A DNA stretch of 12,959 bases from Oscillospiraceae bacterium (GTDB lineage Bacteria; Bacillota; Clostridia; Oscillospirales; Ruminococcaceae), in the NCBI GenBank assembly GCA_031281115.1, contig JAITFV010000111.1:1-12959 (forward strand). Reading direction: 5' to 3'. Below are positions 5,819 to 12,959 of this stretch, piece by piece. Each line of letters starts with the position of its first letter. Position 1 is the stretch's first letter. The translations under genes were made by a program, and so were the position numbers. The notes under the pieces are model-generated. The model worked only from the letters and a program-made list of their open reading frames with translations. It ran no database searches and was not told where the DNA came from.

Positions 5819-7828
5819 GTGAAACTAAAGTCTGCCGTGATTGGCTTTTCGTACCTCGCGGGTTTAATCTGTGCTTTTCTGCTTGGTTTGAGTTCTGATT
5901 ACGCCTTTGCGGGAGCAGCAGCCGTAATACTTGCGGGTTTGTTTCTTTTGCGTTTTAAGGCGCAGAACATCGGTGTTTTCGCGCTTGTGTTCGGGTTTGC
6001 ATTCGGTGTTTACGGATTTCATCGGCATACTTTTATGGACGCTGCGCTCGCTTTAGACGGCGAAACACGCGAAGTTACAGGAATTGTTCTCGATAAAACC
6101 TTACCTGCACGCGGCATGGCAGGTTATACAGTTGAAGCTGAAATTGACGGTGTTAAGACACGCTTCTCACTTTATGCAGTTGATGCCGGTGCGGAAGTTG
6201 GCGATTCGATTATTTTTGAAGCGAGATTCTCACTTTTGCTCGATAACACGGCTTTCGACGAAGCATTTTATTACATGAGCAGAGGTGTTGTTTTGAAGGC
6301 GCAGGCGAGGACGACGCCGGTTGCGGTTAAAAACGAGAGTTTTTCTTTTACCGATGTAATCCGCGGCTTTAACGAATACCTGAAAAATCAAATTATGGTT
6401 GCTTTTCCGAATGATACGGGTGCGTTGATTTGCGCTGTTTTTCTCGGGGATAAATCGCGGCTTTCCGATGATTTTTCACAAAGCATAACGAGAGCCGGAA
6501 TTGCGCATTATACCGCTGTCTCCGGGCTTCACCTAACATTAATTGCATTCATGTTTATGTCGGTATTAAACCTTACGCGGCTGCGAAATATGCGGCGGCT
6601 CAAGTTCATACTTTTAGCCGTGGTTACGCTCATTTTCATGGTGTTTTTCAACCTCTCGCCGTCTGTAACGCGCGCCGGAATTATGCTGATTGTTTTCTAC
6701 GGCGGCGAACTTTTCATGCGGCGCGGAAATACGCTCAATTCAATCGGCTTTGCAGCTTTGATTATACTCTTAATTTCTCCTTATTCCGCTCTTGACGCGG
6801 GTTTACTGCTCTCAATTGCAGGTACAATCGGAATAGGTGTGATTGCTCCGACAGTAAATAAACACTTCACTTCCGAGCGATTCAAAAACGTGCACGAGGC
6901 TATCGTTATGAACCTCTGTGCAAATTATGCAACGCTGCCGCTTGTAGCGATTTTCTTCGGCGGCGCATCGCTCGCCTCAATTGTGACGAGCGTAATTTTG
7001 CTTCCTTTCTTTACAGTTTTACTCGTAGCTATAGCGGTTTTTGCGCTTGCTACTCCCTTCGCGAGTCTTGGCGGTTTTTCTCTTTTGATTGCCGGAATCA
7101 TGTCGCGTGTTATGCAAATTATTATTGTCTTTTTCGGCAATTTTAAATTTGCATACATACCGTTAAATTATGATTTTATATTGCCGTGGATTATCGCTTC
7201 TGCTGTGTTTGTCGTACTCGCCGCGCTTGTTTATAAAAAAGCAATCGCCGGCGTTAAGGCTGCATTTATCAGTCTTTTTGCGCTTTCTATGATGGTGATT
7301 TCAACTGAATATTTGAACCTTGACAAAACACGCTTTGAAGTTTATACTGACGGCACATCTGCCGCAATTTTTCTGCGGCATCGTAATAATTCTGTCGCAA
7401 TTATAACCGATGACAGCAGAAGAACAGCGCGTGTAACCATAGATTTTCTTCATAATAATTTCCTTGATGAAATCGGCTTGCTGATTGTTTTAAACAGCAC
7501 GAATAATTCACTGCGTCTTTTTGAAAGTATCCCGGCAATGGTGTACAGCGCGCCCGGAGGAGATGATGTAACCTATGATGTCGGCGGTGTTTTTACAGTA
7601 ACAAGAAACGGAAATGATGCTGCAATTATTTATAATAACACGACGATTAACGTCGCACATATGCGTAATTCTTCCTATGCAGATTTGAGTGTTACTTATA
7701 ATTTCACTGTTAATTCCGGCGATTTTAAAGGTGATATAATTCACACCTCGCGCCGCGCTGAAGCGGAAAATGAAAACGAATTTAATGCATACTTTGAAAA
7801 AATAAACTGGGTATTGGAAACACAATAA
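5819..7828 (+). CDS. comEC: ComEC/Rec2 family DNA-uptake channel protein
   Basis: This is a 669-aa membrane protein. It starts with GTG at 5819, directly after the HIT stop codon, with AAGGA 10 nt upstream. Two or three N-terminal membrane segments (~5-65) precede an extracellular OB-fold-like (DUF4131) region (~82-165). The Competence domain (~200-470) has about eight membrane helices and the signature GALICAVFLGDKSRLS (201-216) with HYTAVSGLHLTLIAF (230-244). ComEC carries single-stranded DNA across the cytoplasmic membrane during natural transformation. The C-terminal ~170 residues keep the position and rough beta/alpha pattern of the usual metallo-beta-lactamase domain but lack the HxHxDH ligands; the equivalent stretch reads LIVLNSTNNSLRLF (555-568). 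The uptake role therefore rests on the channel part alone. It overlaps holA by one base (TAATG). Confidence 0.92.
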   Translation: MKLKSAVIGFSYLAGLICAFLLGLSSDYAFAGAAAVILAGLFLLRFKAQNIGVFALVFGFAFGVYGFHRHTFMDAALALDGETREVTGIVLDKTLPARGMAGYTVEAEIDGVKTRFSLYAVDAGAEVGDSIIFEARFSLLLDNTAFDEAFYYMSRGVVLKAQARTTPVAVKNESFSFTDVIRGFNEYLKNQIMVAFPNDTGALICAVFLGDKSRLSDDFSQSITRAGIAHYTAVSGLHLTLIAFMFMSVLNLTRLRNMRRLKFILLAVVTLIFMVFFNLSPSVTRAGIMLIVFYGGELFMRRGNTLNSIGFAALIILLISPYSALDAGLLLSIAGTIGIGVIAPTVNKHFTSERFKNVHEAIVMNLCANYATLPLVAIFFGGASLASIVTSVILLPFFTVLLVAIAVFALATPFASLGGFSLLIAGIMSRVMQIIIVFFGNFKFAYIPLNYDFILPWIIASAVFVVLAALVYKKAIAGVKAAFISLFALSMMVISTEYLNLDKTRFEVYTDGTSAAIFLRHRNNSVAIITDDSRRTARVTIDFLHNNFLDEIGLLIVLNSTNNSLRLFESIPAMVYSAPGGDDVTYDVGGVFTVTRNGNDAAIIYNNTTINVAHMRNSSYADLSVTYNFTVNSGDFKGDIIHTSRRAEAENENEFNAYFEKINWVLETQ

Positions 7829-8832
7829 TGAAAATTAATGAAGAAATTTTAAAAGATAATTTAAAACTTAATAAGCTCAGCAATCTTTACTATTTTTATG
7901 GTAATTAAGTTTTTCTCGTTAAGACCTATACCAACCGCGTTTGTGAGCGTTTCGCACCTGGCTCGGATGAGTTTAATCTCGTTAAATTCTCCGGCGCACC
8001 TGACTTTGATTCACTTGAAGAAGCGGTTGAAACTTTGCCTGTTTTTGCAGAAAAAAAAGTTGTAGTTATTAACGACTTTGACGCTGAAAAATCAGACCCC
8101 GAAACGCTCGAAAAAATAATCGCGCTGCTCTCGGATATTCCCGAATACTGCGCGGTTATAATAAACATAACAGGTTTCGAGCCTTCCAAAAACGCCAAAA
8201 CGAAAAAGCTGCTTGCCGCCGTTGAGAAACACGGAGTTGTTTGTGAGTTTGATTTATTGAGCAAGCCTAAAGCTGCCGGTTTAATTATTGACAGAGTTTC
8301 GCGTCTCGGTTGCACGATTTCTCACGAAAACGCAGAGTATATCTACGATTTAACGCTCGGAAACTTGACGCTGATAGGCACGGAGTACAAGAAATTGTGT
8401 GTATATGCAGGTGTCGGCAGCGAAATTACAAGAGAGATAATTGACCGCCTTACGCCCCGTCTCACAGAAACAAAAACCTATGACCTCGCCAATACGCTTA
8501 CCGAAAAACGCGCTAAAAAAGCCTTCCGTATATTAGATGAACTTTTTGCACAGAATGTTGAAGCTGTAGTTATTTTAAGTTCGCTTTCAGGGAATTTCAT
8601 TAATTTCTATCGCGCAAATCTCGGAAAAAAATACAAAATAAACCCGAATCAAACCGCAGCAGATTTTAACTATCCTAAAAACCGTGCTTTCTTAATGAGT
8701 AAAACTGCAAATGAAATTTATATTAAAAAATGCATTTCCCTGCTTTTTAAGGCTGATATAAAATTAAAGTCCACTACTCTAAATAACCGCGTTGTCATTG
8801 AAAAAACCATGACGGAAATCTTAATGTTATGA
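7828..8832 (+). CDS. holA: DNA polymerase III subunit delta (HolA), interrupted by an in-frame stop
   Basis: HolA is the clamp-loader subunit that opens the sliding clamp; it is normally essential. The frame begins at ATG 7828, overlapping the comEC stop, and ends at TGA 8832. That gives 334 codons, the usual length. It is broken by a single TAA at 7906-7908 (codon 27). The 26 residues before it end in LSNLYYFYGN. The frame resumes at once with VFLVKTYTNRV, which matches the family pattern YGxE-xxL (B. subtilis has YGKETYLL, from memory), so the stop replaces the conserved Glu. The remainder is uninterrupted, with hallmark features including KKVVVINDFDAEKSD and a C-terminal domain beginning near PRLTETKTYDLANTLTEKRA. 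The first start-like codon after the stop is TTG at 8035, which would give a 265-aa product without most of the N-terminal domain. Explanations are a sequencing error, a nonsense mutation, or readthrough. Confidence 0.88.
7906..7908 (+). other. In-frame TAA inside holA (codon 27)
   Basis: The codons run TAT-GGT-AAT-TAA-GTT-TTT-CTC-GTT-AAG. Reading TAA as GAA (one G-to-T change) restores Tyr-Gly-Asn-Glu-Val-Phe-Leu-Val-Lys. Neither shifted frame preserves the downstream homology, so this is a substitution rather than an indel. TAA is a true stop for at least seven other genes here, so codon reassignment is excluded. Confidence 0.9.
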
Positions 8833-9410
8833 TTAAATTAAAGCAAGCCGTGATTGTCGAAGGCAAGTATGATAAAATTAAACTCGCGGAAATTCTCGAT
8901 GCTGTTATAATTACAACCGATGGCTTCGGCGTTTTTAAAAAACGCGAAAAGCTTGATTTAATCTGCCTTTTCGCGAAGAAGCACGGCGTAATTATTCTTA
9001 CGGATTCAGACCGCGCGGGCTTTCTAATCCGCAATCACCTCAAAGGAAAAATCAATGAGGGCGAAATTCACAATGTTTTTATTCCCGATGTTTTTGGGAA
9101 AGAGAAGCGGAAAACCGCGCCTTCTGCCGATAACAAACTCGGCGTTGAGGGGATTGAAACTGAAGTATTACGCGGGCTTTTTGCGAAATTTACAGAAGAT
9201 AAAAGTTCGGATATTTTCATAACACGCGAAAGACTTTTCGATGACGGCTTGAGCGGAAGAAGCAACTCCGCAGAGCTGCGCAAAAAGCTGCAAAAAGAAT
9301 TAAACCTGCCCGAAAACTTATCAGCAAAGCAACTTCCCGCTGTTTTAAATTCGCTGTTTACAGAGGAAGAATACGCAAAGGCGTTGACTAAAATTAAAGG
9401 AGAAGAATGA
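8829..9410 (+). CDS. rnmV: Toprim/DUF4093 protein, RNase M5-like
   Basis: This 193-aa protein has an N-terminal Toprim domain. VIVEGKYDKIKL (8-19) holds the catalytic Glu11, and GVIILTDSDRAG (53-64) holds the D59-x-D61 metal pair. Further on, LGVEGIETEVL (104-114) resembles the GVEhA segment of RNase M5, and a short helical C-terminal region of the DUF4093 kind follows. RNase M5 trims the 5S rRNA precursor in Firmicutes; this assignment rests on length, the Toprim motifs and the GVE segment. A related Toprim nuclease or primase-like fragment is the alternative. The start overlaps the holA stop (ATGA, 8829-8832), indicating translational coupling, and the gene ends in another ATGA overlap with the next reading frame. 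Confidence 0.82.
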   Translation: MIKLKQAVIVEGKYDKIKLAEILDAVIITTDGFGVFKKREKLDLICLFAKKHGVIILTDSDRAGFLIRNHLKGKINEGEIHNVFIPDVFGKEKRKTAPSADNKLGVEGIETEVLRGLFAKFTEDKSSDIFITRERLFDDGLSGRSNSAELRKKLQKELNLPENLSAKQLPAVLNSLFTEEEYAKALTKIKGEE

Positions 9411-10243
9411 TGAAAAAAATCTTATCAACAATAATTATATTCGTTATACTTTCAATCAGTGCAAGTGCCGTTCCACCACCGATGATAATGATAGAAAGCG
9501 AAGAAGAGCTATTTGAAATGCGAGAAATGGTAAATGCAAGCGATAAAGAACTTGAAGAATTTTTATTCCGTACAGCTCTTATCTTCAATGGAATGTCAAA
9601 GCGTGAACACGTTGTTATGTTTTTAGAACTTCTTGACTCTCTGCCGATTCCTTATGAAACAGGAATGAGGTTCGCCGGTTTAGTTTATTATCCCACATAT
9701 AGTACTCAAGATTTTAGCATATTTTTCACAAATGAAGCCGGAGAGCAGCATAGTTTTAATTTAACTACAAAAAGAGAAAGAGAAGAAGGGGTGGTTAAAA
9801 GAATATTCAGAAATTTAGGAGAGGAAGTATCTTTGCTCTATACATGTCAAGATAATCGAATGAGAGTTTATTCCCGCCCCCATGTATGGGACTCTGATAA
9901 TATCGGCATTTTTCGCTTCCCAATGGAGATAGATGGATTATATTTAATGGTTAGATATTTTTATAGGGGAGATGAATGTGTTTCTACTGTTACACCCGAA
10001 AGCATTTACGGAAATATGATAATTACCTCGTTTGCGGAAGCGCCGTGGAGTACGATTTCTCCCGCTGTTGTCGAGGAACTTATTGTTGAAGAGCCGCTCA
10101 CGACTGCCGACGCGATGACTGTCCTGCGAGCTGTCGCGGGTTTGACTGCGACGACAGATGAAGATATGGCGAGATTCGAGATTGACAGCACACCCACAAC
10201 TGCCGATGCACTGCGGATTTTGAGGATAGTGGCGGGGTTGTAA
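9410..10243 (+). CDS. Secreted protein with degenerate C-terminal dockerin-like repeats
   Basis: This is a 277-aa protein of unknown function. Two adjacent ATGs exist (9407, 9410). AGGAG at 9398-9402 gives better spacing (7 nt) to 9410, and the protein then begins MKKILSTIII. The hydrophobic start with Ala-Ser-Ala (cleavage near residue 19) predicts export. I do not recognise the central ~200 residues, which contain Glu-rich helices (~25-55) and then a beta-rich stretch. The C-terminus (~230-277) has two copies of a dockerin helix, LTTADAMTVLRAVAGL and PTTADALRILRIVAGL, similar to the dockerin of the CAP protein at the other end of the window. The calcium loop before the second copy is shortened (EIDSTP in place of DLNGDGKV), so calcium-dependent cohesin binding is doubtful. 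The first ~600 bp look AT-richer than the neighbouring genes, which suggests later insertion into this cluster. The next gene follows 18 nt after its stop. Confidence 0.75.
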   Translation: MKKILSTIIIFVILSISASAVPPPMIMIESEEELFEMREMVNASDKELEEFLFRTALIFNGMSKREHVVMFLELLDSLPIPYETGMRFAGLVYYPTYSTQDFSIFFTNEAGEQHSFNLTTKREREEGVVKRIFRNLGEEVSLLYTCQDNRMRVYSRPHVWDSDNIGIFRFPMEIDGLYLMVRYFYRGDECVSTVTPESIYGNMIITSFAEAPWSTISPAVVEELIVEEPLTTADAMTVLRAVAGLTATTDEDMARFEIDSTPTTADALRILRIVAGL

Positions 10244-10261
10244 AAAAATAAGGGAGCAATA

Positions 10262-11704
10262 ATGGTCTTTTCAAGCATACCTTTTCTGTTTATGTTTCTG
10301 CCGGTTGCGCTGGCAGTTTATTACGCGATTCCGCGCCGCTTTCAGAATCTATTTATTCTTGTGAGCGCGCTGTTTTTCTATGCCTGGGGCGAGCCTAAAT
10401 ATATAGTTGTAATGATTTTTTCCATACTTATAGATTACTTCGCAGGCATAATTATGTGGAAGTATGACGAGAATCAAAAAGTCAGAAAAGGCGCGCTGTT
10501 AGTTTCAATTATCATGAATTTGGCACTGCTCGGCTTATTCAAATACGGTATTTTCGTGACCGACAATATTAATACAATTTTCGGCATTGACTTAAATTAT
10601 CCTATATTTCAAATCGGCAGTTTTTCAGTTCCTGTCCGTGCGCTCCCGCCAATCGGCATGAGCTTTTTCACGTTCCAATCAATGTCTTACACGATTGATT
10701 TATATAAGCGTAACATCGAAGTTCAAAAGAACCCGGTTACTTTTGCGGCGTTTGTGACTTTATTTCCGCAGCTTGTGGCAGGACCGATTGTGCGTTATTC
10801 TGATATTTCCGCAGAACTCGAAAACCGCCAAAGCACGCTGGCAATGACTTATGACGGGATTGTGTTATTCATTACAGGCATGGGCAAAAAAGTGCTGATT
10901 GCGAATAACATCGGCGCGCTCTGGTCACAGGTGAAGCTGATGGATACCGGTGAGTTGTCGGTTTTAACAGCTTGGCTCGGAATCATCGCGTTTACTTTTC
11001 AGATTTATTTTGATTTTTCCGGTTATTCTGATATGGCAATCGGGCTGGGAAAAATGCTTGGTTTTAACTTCCCGCAAAACTTTAATTATCCCTACATTTC
11101 AAAGGATATTTCGGAATTTTGGCGGCGGTGGCACATAACGCTCGGCAATTGGTTTAAAAGCTATGTTTATTTCCCGCTCGGCGGAAGCCGCAAAGGTATG
11201 AAACGCACGGTTCTTAATCTTTCTGTCGTGTGGCTTTTAACGGGAATCTGGCATGGTGCAAGCTGGAATTTTATTGTGTGGGGCTGCTTTTACGGCGTTA
11301 TAATTATTTGCGAGAAATTATTTTTAAGCAAGTTTTTAAATAAATTACCAAGTTTTATTCGTTCGTGTTATGTCATGCTGCTTGTGATTCTTGGCTGGGT
11401 TCTTTTTGATACTGCGGATTTACCGACCGCATTGAGCTACGCAGGCGCGATGTTCGGAATCGGCGGGAGCGGTGTGCTTTTCGACAGCGCAGCGCATTAT
11501 GCTCTGCTCAATTATTCGGTAATTCTTCTGCTTTGCGTTTTTGCATGTACGAATTTATGGCGAAGAGTTTACAAGCGCGTGTATATAAAAATCCCCGCGA
11601 TTCTTAATTACAGCAGTGTTTTGTATCAATCGGGAGTTTTTATTTTTTCAATCGCCTATCTCGTTGATGCGGGGTATAATCCGTTTTTATATTTTAACTT
11701 TTAG
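10262..11704 (+). CDS. MBOAT family O-acyltransferase (AlgI/DltB-like)
   Basis: This 480-aa polytopic membrane enzyme has the usual AlgI length. The ATG at 10262 has AGGGAG 5 nt upstream. MBOAT features in order: an N-terminal FSSIPFLFMFLPV; FFTFQSMSYTIDLYK (135-149); LFPQLVAGPIVRY (167-179); FQIYFDFSGYSDMAIG (246-261); ISEFWRRWHITLGNWFKSYV (283-302) with His291; and the catalytic-type GIWHGASWNF (328-337) with His331. About ten or more membrane helices are visible. AlgI-like proteins pass acetyl groups through the membrane to an external acceptor protein that modifies a polysaccharide or teichoic acid. The downstream DHHW/AlgJ-like gene is the expected extracellular partner, so glycan O-acetylation is more likely than teichoic acid D-alanylation; no dltA, dltC or dltD is present. 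The acceptor glycan is unknown. Confidence 0.93.
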   Translation: MVFSSIPFLFMFLPVALAVYYAIPRRFQNLFILVSALFFYAWGEPKYIVVMIFSILIDYFAGIIMWKYDENQKVRKGALLVSIIMNLALLGLFKYGIFVTDNINTIFGIDLNYPIFQIGSFSVPVRALPPIGMSFFTFQSMSYTIDLYKRNIEVQKNPVTFAAFVTLFPQLVAGPIVRYSDISAELENRQSTLAMTYDGIVLFITGMGKKVLIANNIGALWSQVKLMDTGELSVLTAWLGIIAFTFQIYFDFSGYSDMAIGLGKMLGFNFPQNFNYPYISKDISEFWRRWHITLGNWFKSYVYFPLGGSRKGMKRTVLNLSVVWLLTGIWHGASWNFIVWGCFYGVIIICEKLFLSKFLNKLPSFIRSCYVMLLVILGWVLFDTADLPTALSYAGAMFGIGGSGVLFDSAAHYALLNYSVILLLCVFACTNLWRRVYKRVYIKIPAILNYSSVLYQSGVFIFSIAYLVDAGYNPFLYFNF

Positions 11705-11716
11705 GTGGAATAAAGT

Positions 11717-11785
11717 TTGAAACAAAACAGAACTGAAACGGGGAGAATGTTTTTTTCATTCTTCAGTGCTGAAGAAAGGACTTAA
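11717..11785 (+). CDS. Possible 22-codon leader ORF before the DHHW gene
   Basis: A TTG at 11717, preceded by AGGTGGA with 7-nt spacing, opens a 22-codon frame (product begins MKQNRTETGRMFF) that ends at TAA 11783-11785. Its stop overlaps the DHHW start (TAATG) and the frame runs through the hairpin at 11759-11776. This arrangement would suit translational coupling. A TTG start, the tiny size and the lack of any homology argument keep this tentative. Confidence 0.3.
   Translation: MKQNRTETGRMFFSFFSAEERT
11759..11776 (+). other. Hairpin adjoining the DHHW ribosome binding site
   Basis: TTCTTCAG-TG-CTGAAGAA is a perfect inverted repeat (7-bp stem with a 4-nt GTGC loop when folded). Its 3' arm runs into the AAAGGA Shine-Dalgarno site (11775-11780) of the DHHW gene. 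It has no following T-run, so it is not a terminator. It might lower ribosome access unless upstream translation opens it. Confidence 0.5.
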
Positions 11786-12939
11786 TGAAAATTATGAAAG
11801 ATTTACACAAGGTTTTATTAATTGTTTTCTTTTTTTTCATAATCACAATTATCCCCGTAGTTTCGCTGCTCACGATGCCACGGGAGGAATTCGCTTTTTC
11901 CGAAAACGAGAACCGTTATCTTGCGCGGTTCCCGAAGTTTAATTATTCAAGCTTTGAAAGCACTGATTTTATGAAAAGCTTTGAGGAGTGGGCTAATGAC
12001 AGGGTTTTCGGGCGGGAATCTTGGATTAGACTTAAAAACAACACCGAACAGCTGTTAGGCAAGCTCGAAATCAACGAGGTTTATATCACCGATAACCGAA
12101 TGTTGCAAACTTGGAATGAATATAACGAAGCGAGCGTAAGCAGAAACTTAGAGGCTGTAAACGCCTTTGCTGCGCGATACAGCGATGTTCCCATGTTTTT
12201 TATGCTTGTACCGACTTCCGTTGAAATTTACCGCGATTCTCTTCCGGCAAGTGCGCCGATTGGCTCACAGAGGGAATTTATCAAACGATGTTATGAAGCA
12301 TTTACGGAACTTACCGTCGTTGATGTGCTCACGCTGATGGAAGAGCACCGCGACCGTTACATTTATTACCGCACCGACCACCACTGGACCGCAGAGGGTT
12401 CATATATCGCATACACCGCAGCAATGAACGCAATGGGTTTCACGCCGCTTGAAATCAATCGTTTTAACGTTGAGAATGCAAGCAATTCTTTCTTAGGAAC
12501 TCTGCACTCGAAAACCTTGGATAATAGTATTACACCCGATATAATCAAGATTTACACACTCACAGAGAGCGACCCCGACGTGCTTGTGACTATTAACAAC
12601 GGATTATCCGAAGCGCAGTACAGCAGTCTTTATTTCCGCGATTATTTTGATGTTAAGGACAAATACTCGATTTATTTATCCTCGCCTGTGCCTGAGGTGA
12701 GGATTGAGTCTGATTTAACCGGTATGCCGCGGCGATTGCTTGTAATTAAAGACAGTTTCGCACATTCATTCGTGCCATTTCTTGCGAAGAGCTTCACTGA
12801 AATTACAATGGTTGACATGAGGTTCATAAATATGCACTACAGCGAAATTTTCAACGTTTCTGAATTTGATGCCGTGCTTTTTATTTATAACGTGATTACC
12901 TTTTCGGAGGATACGCATTTGATGAAACTGGGACGGTAG
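11785..12939 (+). CDS. DHHW family protein, AlgJ/AlgX-like extracellular acetyltransferase
   Basis: This 384-aa protein has one N-terminal membrane segment (~8-30) and the rest outside the cell. The ATG at 11785 has AAAGGA 4 nt upstream; a second ATG at 11794 is less well placed. After the anchor, ENENRYLARFPKF (40-52) and FEEWANDRVFGRESWIRLKN (66-85) are typical of AlgJ/AlgX/DHHW proteins. The family signature D198-H199-H200-W201 corresponds to the DxH-W catalytic dyad of AlgX, and the likely nucleophile is Ser324 in VIKDSFAHSF (320-329), giving an SGNH-like Ser-His-Asp triad. The expected reaction is transfer of acetyl from the MBOAT protein encoded just upstream to an exported polysaccharide. 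The gap of 80 bp to the MBOAT gene is one of the longest in the cluster. The frame is complete, ending at TAG 20 nt from the window edge. Confidence 0.88.
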   Translation: MKIMKDLHKVLLIVFFFFIITIIPVVSLLTMPREEFAFSENENRYLARFPKFNYSSFESTDFMKSFEEWANDRVFGRESWIRLKNNTEQLLGKLEINEVYITDNRMLQTWNEYNEASVSRNLEAVNAFAARYSDVPMFFMLVPTSVEIYRDSLPASAPIGSQREFIKRCYEAFTELTVVDVLTLMEEHRDRYIYYRTDHHWTAEGSYIAYTAAMNAMGFTPLEINRFNVENASNSFLGTLHSKTLDNSITPDIIKIYTLTESDPDVLVTINNGLSEAQYSSLYFRDYFDVKDKYSIYLSSPVPEVRIESDLTGMPRRLLVIKDSFAHSFVPFLAKSFTEITMVDMRFINMHYSEIFNVSEFDAVLFIYNVITFSEDTHLMKLGR

Positions 12940-12959
12940 TGGGATTGAACAAATATTTT

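Noticed and set aside
7906..7908. Selenocysteine, pyrrolysine or a recoded genetic code at the holA stop
   Set aside because: The codon is TAA, not TGA or TAG, and TAA ends at least seven other genes in the window.
7897..7920. Programmed frameshift around the holA stop
   Set aside because: The homology resumes in the same frame directly after the stop. A shift into either other frame would lose the FLVKTY match, and there is no slippery heptamer before the stop.
9383..9388. TTGACT as a -35 box for the 9410 gene
   Set aside because: No acceptable -10 lies about 17 bp downstream before the start codon; the segment is coding sequence of the RNase M5-like gene.
1..12959. tRNA genes, CRISPR repeats, insertion sequences, attachment sites, replication origin
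   Set aside because: No cloverleaf-like segment, regularly spaced repeat, transposase motif, target-site duplication or DnaA-box cluster was seen on either strand.

Overview
The window looks like a chromosomal segment of a low-to-moderate GC Gram-positive bacterium, most likely a member of the Clostridia (an Oscillospiraceae-like gut or rumen lineage). The grounds are purine-rich Shine-Dalgarno sites, consensus sigma-A promoters with extended -10 elements, the Firmicutes-style alaS-HIT and comEC-holA-RNase M5 gene order, and two secreted proteins with dockerin-type segments. The family placement is inference from gene content. TAA, TGA and TAG all end genes here, so the standard bacterial code applies.

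Layout. (1) At the left edge is a lipoprotein gene (3-524, + strand) whose start codon lies outside the window. It ends at a bidirectional hairpin terminator (531-550) shared with a convergent gene. (2) That gene (572-2050, - strand) encodes a secreted protein with an N-terminal dockerin, a polyglycine linker, a CAP/SCP domain and a duplicated C-terminal module. (3) A 141-bp divergent intergenic region (2051-2191) holds two back-to-back near-consensus promoters with a perfect 10-bp inverted repeat between and over their -35 elements, a good operator candidate. (4) From 2192 to 12939 all genes lie on the + strand with tiny gaps or overlaps, and no terminator is evident between them: a DUF1624 membrane acyltransferase-like protein, alaS, a HIT hydrolase, comEC, holA, an RNase M5-like Toprim protein, a secreted protein with a degenerate dockerin, an MBOAT O-acyltransferase and a DHHW/AlgJ-like protein.

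How the genes work together. alaS (tRNA charging), holA (clamp loader) and the RNase M5-like gene (5S rRNA maturation) are housekeeping. comEC encodes a DNA-uptake channel. Envelope-glycan chemistry flanks this core: a DUF1624 protein comes first, and an MBOAT plus DHHW pair, the usual partners for O-acetylating an exported polysaccharide, comes last. The two dockerin-type proteins sit at the edges of the conserved block and look AT-richer than the housekeeping genes.

Most notable points: holA is full length but has one in-frame TAA at codon 27, exactly where the family has a conserved glutamate. The divergent promoter pair shares a palindrome. The dockerins have missing or degenerate calcium loops. 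The ComEC C-terminal domain has lost the metallo-beta-lactamase metal ligands. I see no tRNA, rRNA, CRISPR array, insertion sequence or phage gene.
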